Source: Sulfurimonadaceae bacterium
GTDB lineage: Bacteria; Campylobacterota; Campylobacteria; Campylobacterales; Sulfurimonadaceae
Assembly (NCBI GenBank): GCA_026193155.1
Contig: JAPHSI010000013.1
Coordinates: 1-16,670, forward strand
Length of the DNA stretch: 16,670 bases
Direction of reading: 5' to 3'
Part shown: one piece after another, positions 13,913 to 16,670 of the stretch
Numbering within the stretch: position 1 is the stretch's first letter
Layout of the letters: the number at the start of each line of letters is the position of its first letter
The notes under the pieces: generated by a model
The model's database searches: none
Seen by the model: the letters and a program-made list of their open reading frames with translations, nothing else
What the model was told of the DNA's origin: nothing
Translations under genes and position numbers: made by a program

Positions 13913-16670
13913 GTAGGTTCTGTAGAAGGTACAGTTCCTGCTAAATCTTCATCAGAAAAATAACCCCAAATTTTGAAGTCTATTCCATCAATAACAATGT
14001 CACCAACATAGCTAACATCCGTCGATGGGATTATTCTTTTTGAATTGTAAGTACACTCATATGACATATCAGTTGTTGAATCTGCAGTCATTTCAGGACA
14101 AACAGATACACCTACTCTAAATTCACCCCAGTTTTCAAAATTAACATTTGTGTTATGAGGCCAAAATGCCATTTCAGCGTCATCATTGTTTGCACCAACT
14201 GTAGAATTCCAATCTGTAAACTCTCCATCACTGTTTCTATCATCAAAAGCGATAAGGTTGATATAACCTTTACTATCCATGCTGTCTTTGATAGTTTTTG
14301 CCGCAATACTTAATGAGAAGTTCCCATCAACAACAGCTACTTCAGAACCAATTTTAGCTCTTGTACAAGTATGAACAAATGTTGTTTCATTAAAAGTACA
14401 TTCTTCACTCATAAGTGCAACTTTAAGATTTAGAGCACTTAGATTTGCATCTACATTCTCAGAACTTACTGAACCGTTCATAACAATTTGCTCATCACCA
14501 ACTAATACATCTGCACTACCGACTTTAAACTCAGCCCAAGTATGTCCACCTTGACCAACTTCACGACCTGTGTTTTTATCTAAAAATACTACATTTACAC
14601 CAATGTTATATCTTCCATCAAGTCCTGAGTCTTTTAAAGGAATAGGTAACTTAAATGAAGTTGCTTTAATAGCTTTATTGTTCCACCAAGTATTATATAT
14701 CTCAGTATTACACTCTTCATAGTTAGTACTTGTACAATTAGGATTGTATAAATTAATACCTACTTGATATGCAGGTATTATATTTTCAGGTAAATCAAGA
14801 GCTGCTAATTGAGTTTTCAGTGCTGTATCATCCCATTTAAATACAACACCTGATACAGAATCATTTACATCATCATTATCTGTGTCCATATTAACGGCAA
14901 ATCTTGTTGGCTCATAAGCTTGTTGAGCTGTATTAAACTCATCCATTAAAGCTTGTTGTTGTGTTGTTAAATTAGCCCAATCAACATTCTCACCATTTAA
15001 CTCTTCTGGCCATTGAGGCATCTCTGTAGGAGAAATAAGTTTCGCTCTTATATCAAATGCACCTTTTAATACAAAAGTATTAAATGTTTTAGTTACAGTC
15101 TCTCCATCATAGGTAACACTTACAACATAATCACCGCTAACATGGTCTGTAATATCCATTTTACTTTCATCTTGCGTACATCCAGTCTCATCACACTGAC
15201 CCCATGGCGAATAACTTAACTGAACCCAATCGCCTTCAACACGAACATCTAAGTCTACAACTCCAGTACCTGTAGCAGTAGGATACGTTAAAGTAACTGC
15301 ACCAAATTTAGATGCATTTGCTTCTGCTCCTCCAAACATCCAGCTTGGTTTTTCAACATCTGAATATACTGATAAAAACTCTACTTCAGTACCTGTTCCA
15401 TTAATATCAATCCATGATTTATCTGTTCTAGCTTCAAAATAGTTAATACCTAAAGTATCATAACTAGCTAATTCGTTTACAAAACCTAAATCTTCAAAAA
15501 GAAATTCAGGATCTATCTCTACAATGTACATATTTCTAATTTGATCTTCAAATACATCACCAGTAGCTACATTTTCAACAGCAGTAATTATTTCTTCCTC
15601 TGCTAATACACCTTCAACAAATGCAATAAGTACAATACCTTGACCCATATTTTGAAGTGGTGTTTCTGAAGTCATAGTCTCTGCAAATGCTTTAGGAAAT
15701 AAAAACTCAATAACAGGTGGAAACTCAGCAAGCTCTTTATAGTCTGCATCTGTTTTATCTGTTTTTTCTTTAAGTGCGTAATGAGCTAATATTTCAGCTT
15801 TAAGTGCTGTAAAGGCTTCACCGTTAGTCATTTTTGCATCTAATGTACTAATAATACCACTTACTAAATTCTCTTGTGAACCAGCAGGAACTCCAGCTTT
15901 CTCTAGCTCTTGTACATACCAATCATTTGGACTCCAAACATCAGGTGTTTGCTCATTATCATCATCATCTCTAAACCCTTCAGATTCAAACTCTAATTTT
16001 GCTAGAAAACTACCTACAGTAAAGTCTCCTGATGTATACTTGTCAGCAAGAAAATCAACTACCCAATCAGGTACACCATCATCCTCACCAAAAGCTTGAG
16101 TGAAAATTTCTGTAACTAGCTCTTTAGTAGTCATACTAGCATAAACTGATAATTTAGCTTCATTTTTTCCAGAATCTAAAGTATTCGATACTGTCTCGTC
16201 AGATACAATAACCCCACTAGAATCTTGTAGTTTTTCATTCTCTTGTGCAGTTCCGACAAATTCAGTAAAGTCAGCTTCAACCGTCATATCATCTTCTGAT
16301 GGTATAGAGATTAAACCTTCTTGAACCAAGTTTGAAATAGAAGTTCTAATAGCCGTTTTAACACTTGCTATCAATTCAGTAACTTTAGACTCGTCAATAT
16401 CCACACCGACTACTGCTTCTTCAACTGCCTTAGCTATCGCTTCAACTATAAGTGACGTAACCCTACTTACTTCTGCTCCTGAAACATCTGAGTCACCAAC
16501 GGCTACATTAGATTTTAGCTCTAAAACTCTTCCATCACCAAGGTTTTTCACATATCTAACTATATACTCTTTATCACCTGCGATTTCATTACACTCATAA
16601 GTACTAGTACCTGTAATATCACATGTAATATTTGTATCTTTCATATCACCATTTTCATCTAGAACATACA
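13900..16670 (-). CDS. Large acidic, probably exported protein with paired cysteines; N-terminus outside window
   Basis: Function not recognised. The frame is open to the window edge: eight complete codons (YVLDENGD) precede the ATG at 16644, so that ATG is internal and the gene starts further right. Numbering from that Met, 914 residues are strongly acidic with few cysteines, and all ten fall in five close pairs: 8/18, 484/489, 637/645, 749/760 and 849/864. This suggests local disulfides and hence export. Asp/Asn-rich stretches DTDNDDVND (587-595) and DDRNSDGEF (801-809) resemble calcium-binding loops. The first part (about 55-115) is helical (VTSLIVEAIAKAVEEAVVG), then come other helical segments to about 400, and the remainder looks rich in beta-strands, possibly Ig-like or adhesin-like. 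No signal peptide, lipobox or anchor is visible because the N-terminus is missing. Surface or periplasmic location is inference. Confidence 0.82.
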   Translation of the reverse strand, partial: YVLDENGDMKDTNITCDITGTSTYECNEIAGDKEYIVRYVKNLGDGRVLELKSNVAVGDSDVSGAEVSRVTSLIVEAIAKAVEEAVVGVDIDESKVTELIASVKTAIRTSISNLVQEGLISIPSEDDMTVEADFTEFVGTAQENEKLQDSSGVIVSDETVSNTLDSGKNEAKLSVYASMTTKELVTEIFTQAFGEDDGVPDWVVDFLADKYTSGDFTVGSFLAKLEFESEGFRDDDDNEQTPDVWSPNDWYVQELEKAGVPAGSQENLVSGIISTLDAKMTNGEAFTALKAEILAHYALKEKTDKTDADYKELAEFPPVIEFLFPKAFAETMTSETPLQNMGQGIVLIAFVEGVLAEEEIITAVENVATGDVFEDQIRNMYIVEIDPEFLFEDLGFVNELASYDTLGINYFEARTDKSWIDINGTGTEVEFLSVYSDVEKPSWMFGGAEANASKFGAVTLTYPTATGTGVVDLDVRVEGDWVQLSYSPWGQCDETGCTQDESKMDITDHVSGDYVVSVTYDGETVTKTFNTFVLKGAFDIRAKLISPTEMPQWPEELNGENVDWANLTTQQQALMDEFNTAQQAYEPTRFAVNMDTDNDDVNDSVSGVVFKWDDTALKTQLAALDLPENIIPAYQVGINLYNPNCTSTNYEECNTEIYNTWWNNKAIKATSFKLPIPLKDSGLDGRYNIGVNVVFLDKNTGREVGQGGHTWAEFKVGSADVLVGDEQIVMNGSVSSENVDANLSALNLKVALMSEECTFNETTFVHTCTRAKIGSEVAVVDGNFSLSIAAKTIKDSMDSKGYINLIAFDDRNSDGEFTDWNSTVGANNDDAEMAFWPHNTNVNFENWGEFRVGVSVCPEMTADSTTDMSYECTYNSKRIIPSTDVSYVGDIVIDGIDFKIWGYFSDEDLAGTVPSTEPTQEN

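Noticed and set aside
14112..14306. Short minus-strand open frame inside the large exported protein gene
   Set aside because: It lies in another frame of a long, compositionally coherent coding region and has no ribosome site or recognisable product.
16642..16644. ATG at 16644 as the true start of the large exported protein
   Set aside because: The frame stays open to the window edge, no ribosome site precedes this ATG, and no signal peptide follows it.
1..16670. Defence island, prophage, insertion sequence or CRISPR array
   Set aside because: All large frames are housekeeping or signalling genes, and no transposase, integrase, phage gene or regularly spaced repeats were seen.

Overview
The window is AT-rich DNA (roughly one third G+C by eye) with densely packed genes. 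It reads as a chromosomal segment of a Campylobacterota (epsilonproteobacterial) bacterium, most like the free-living Sulfurimonas/Sulfurovum/Arcobacter group. The reasons are the protein styles (heme-binding DUF3365-PAS-GGDEF sensor, NIT-domain chemoreceptor, bifunctional Nnr, short RarA), the promoters that show a clear TATAAT-type -10 but no recognisable -35, and the many 1-9 nt gene junctions. The genus is inferred. No tRNA, rRNA, insertion sequence, phage gene or CRISPR array was seen.

Left block, + strand (1-2986): the 3' part of a sodium-coupled NSS-family transporter, an overlapping small soluble protein of unknown function, and a membrane-bound diguanylate cyclase with a periplasmic c-type-heme sensor domain. 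This unit ends in a hairpin that overlaps its stop codon and is shared with the convergent unit.

Minus-strand block (3001-5932): an unrecognised P-loop ATPase, the NAD(P)HX repair enzyme Nnr (1 nt downstream) and thiazole synthase ThiG (48 nt further on). They look like one operon read leftward from a promoter at about 5970.

Central + block (5999-8970): kdsD (arabinose-5-phosphate isomerase for Kdo/LPS), rluB (rRNA pseudouridine synthase) and rarA (replication-stress AAA+ ATPase), joined by a 1 nt overlap and a 3 nt gap. The unit diverges from the ATPase operon through an intergenic stretch in which the two -10 boxes lie only 12 bp apart.

Signalling block (9077-13116): a NIT-domain methyl-accepting chemotaxis protein, preceded by a CRP/FNR-like palindrome, then a two-gene partner-switching module. 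The module is a STAS-domain anti-sigma-antagonist-like protein and a large REC-PP2C-HATPase protein that carries both the phosphatase and the kinase for such a protein. The arrangement resembles HsbA/HsbR of Pseudomonas and CrsA/CrsR of Shewanella.

Right block, minus strand (13140-16670): ribosomal proteins L35 and L20 (rpmI-rplT, without an adjacent infC), and upstream of them the C-terminal 900-odd residues of a large acidic protein. That protein is probably exported: its ten cysteines fall into five close pairs and it has calcium-loop-like motifs. Its N-terminus lies outside the window. The rplT leader and the rpmI promoter region both contain inverted repeats that coding does not explain. 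The best candidates for new biology are the partner-switching module, the rplT leader with alternative pairings, the palindrome over the rpmI promoter, the paired-cysteine protein, and the repeated use of hairpins that embed stop codons.
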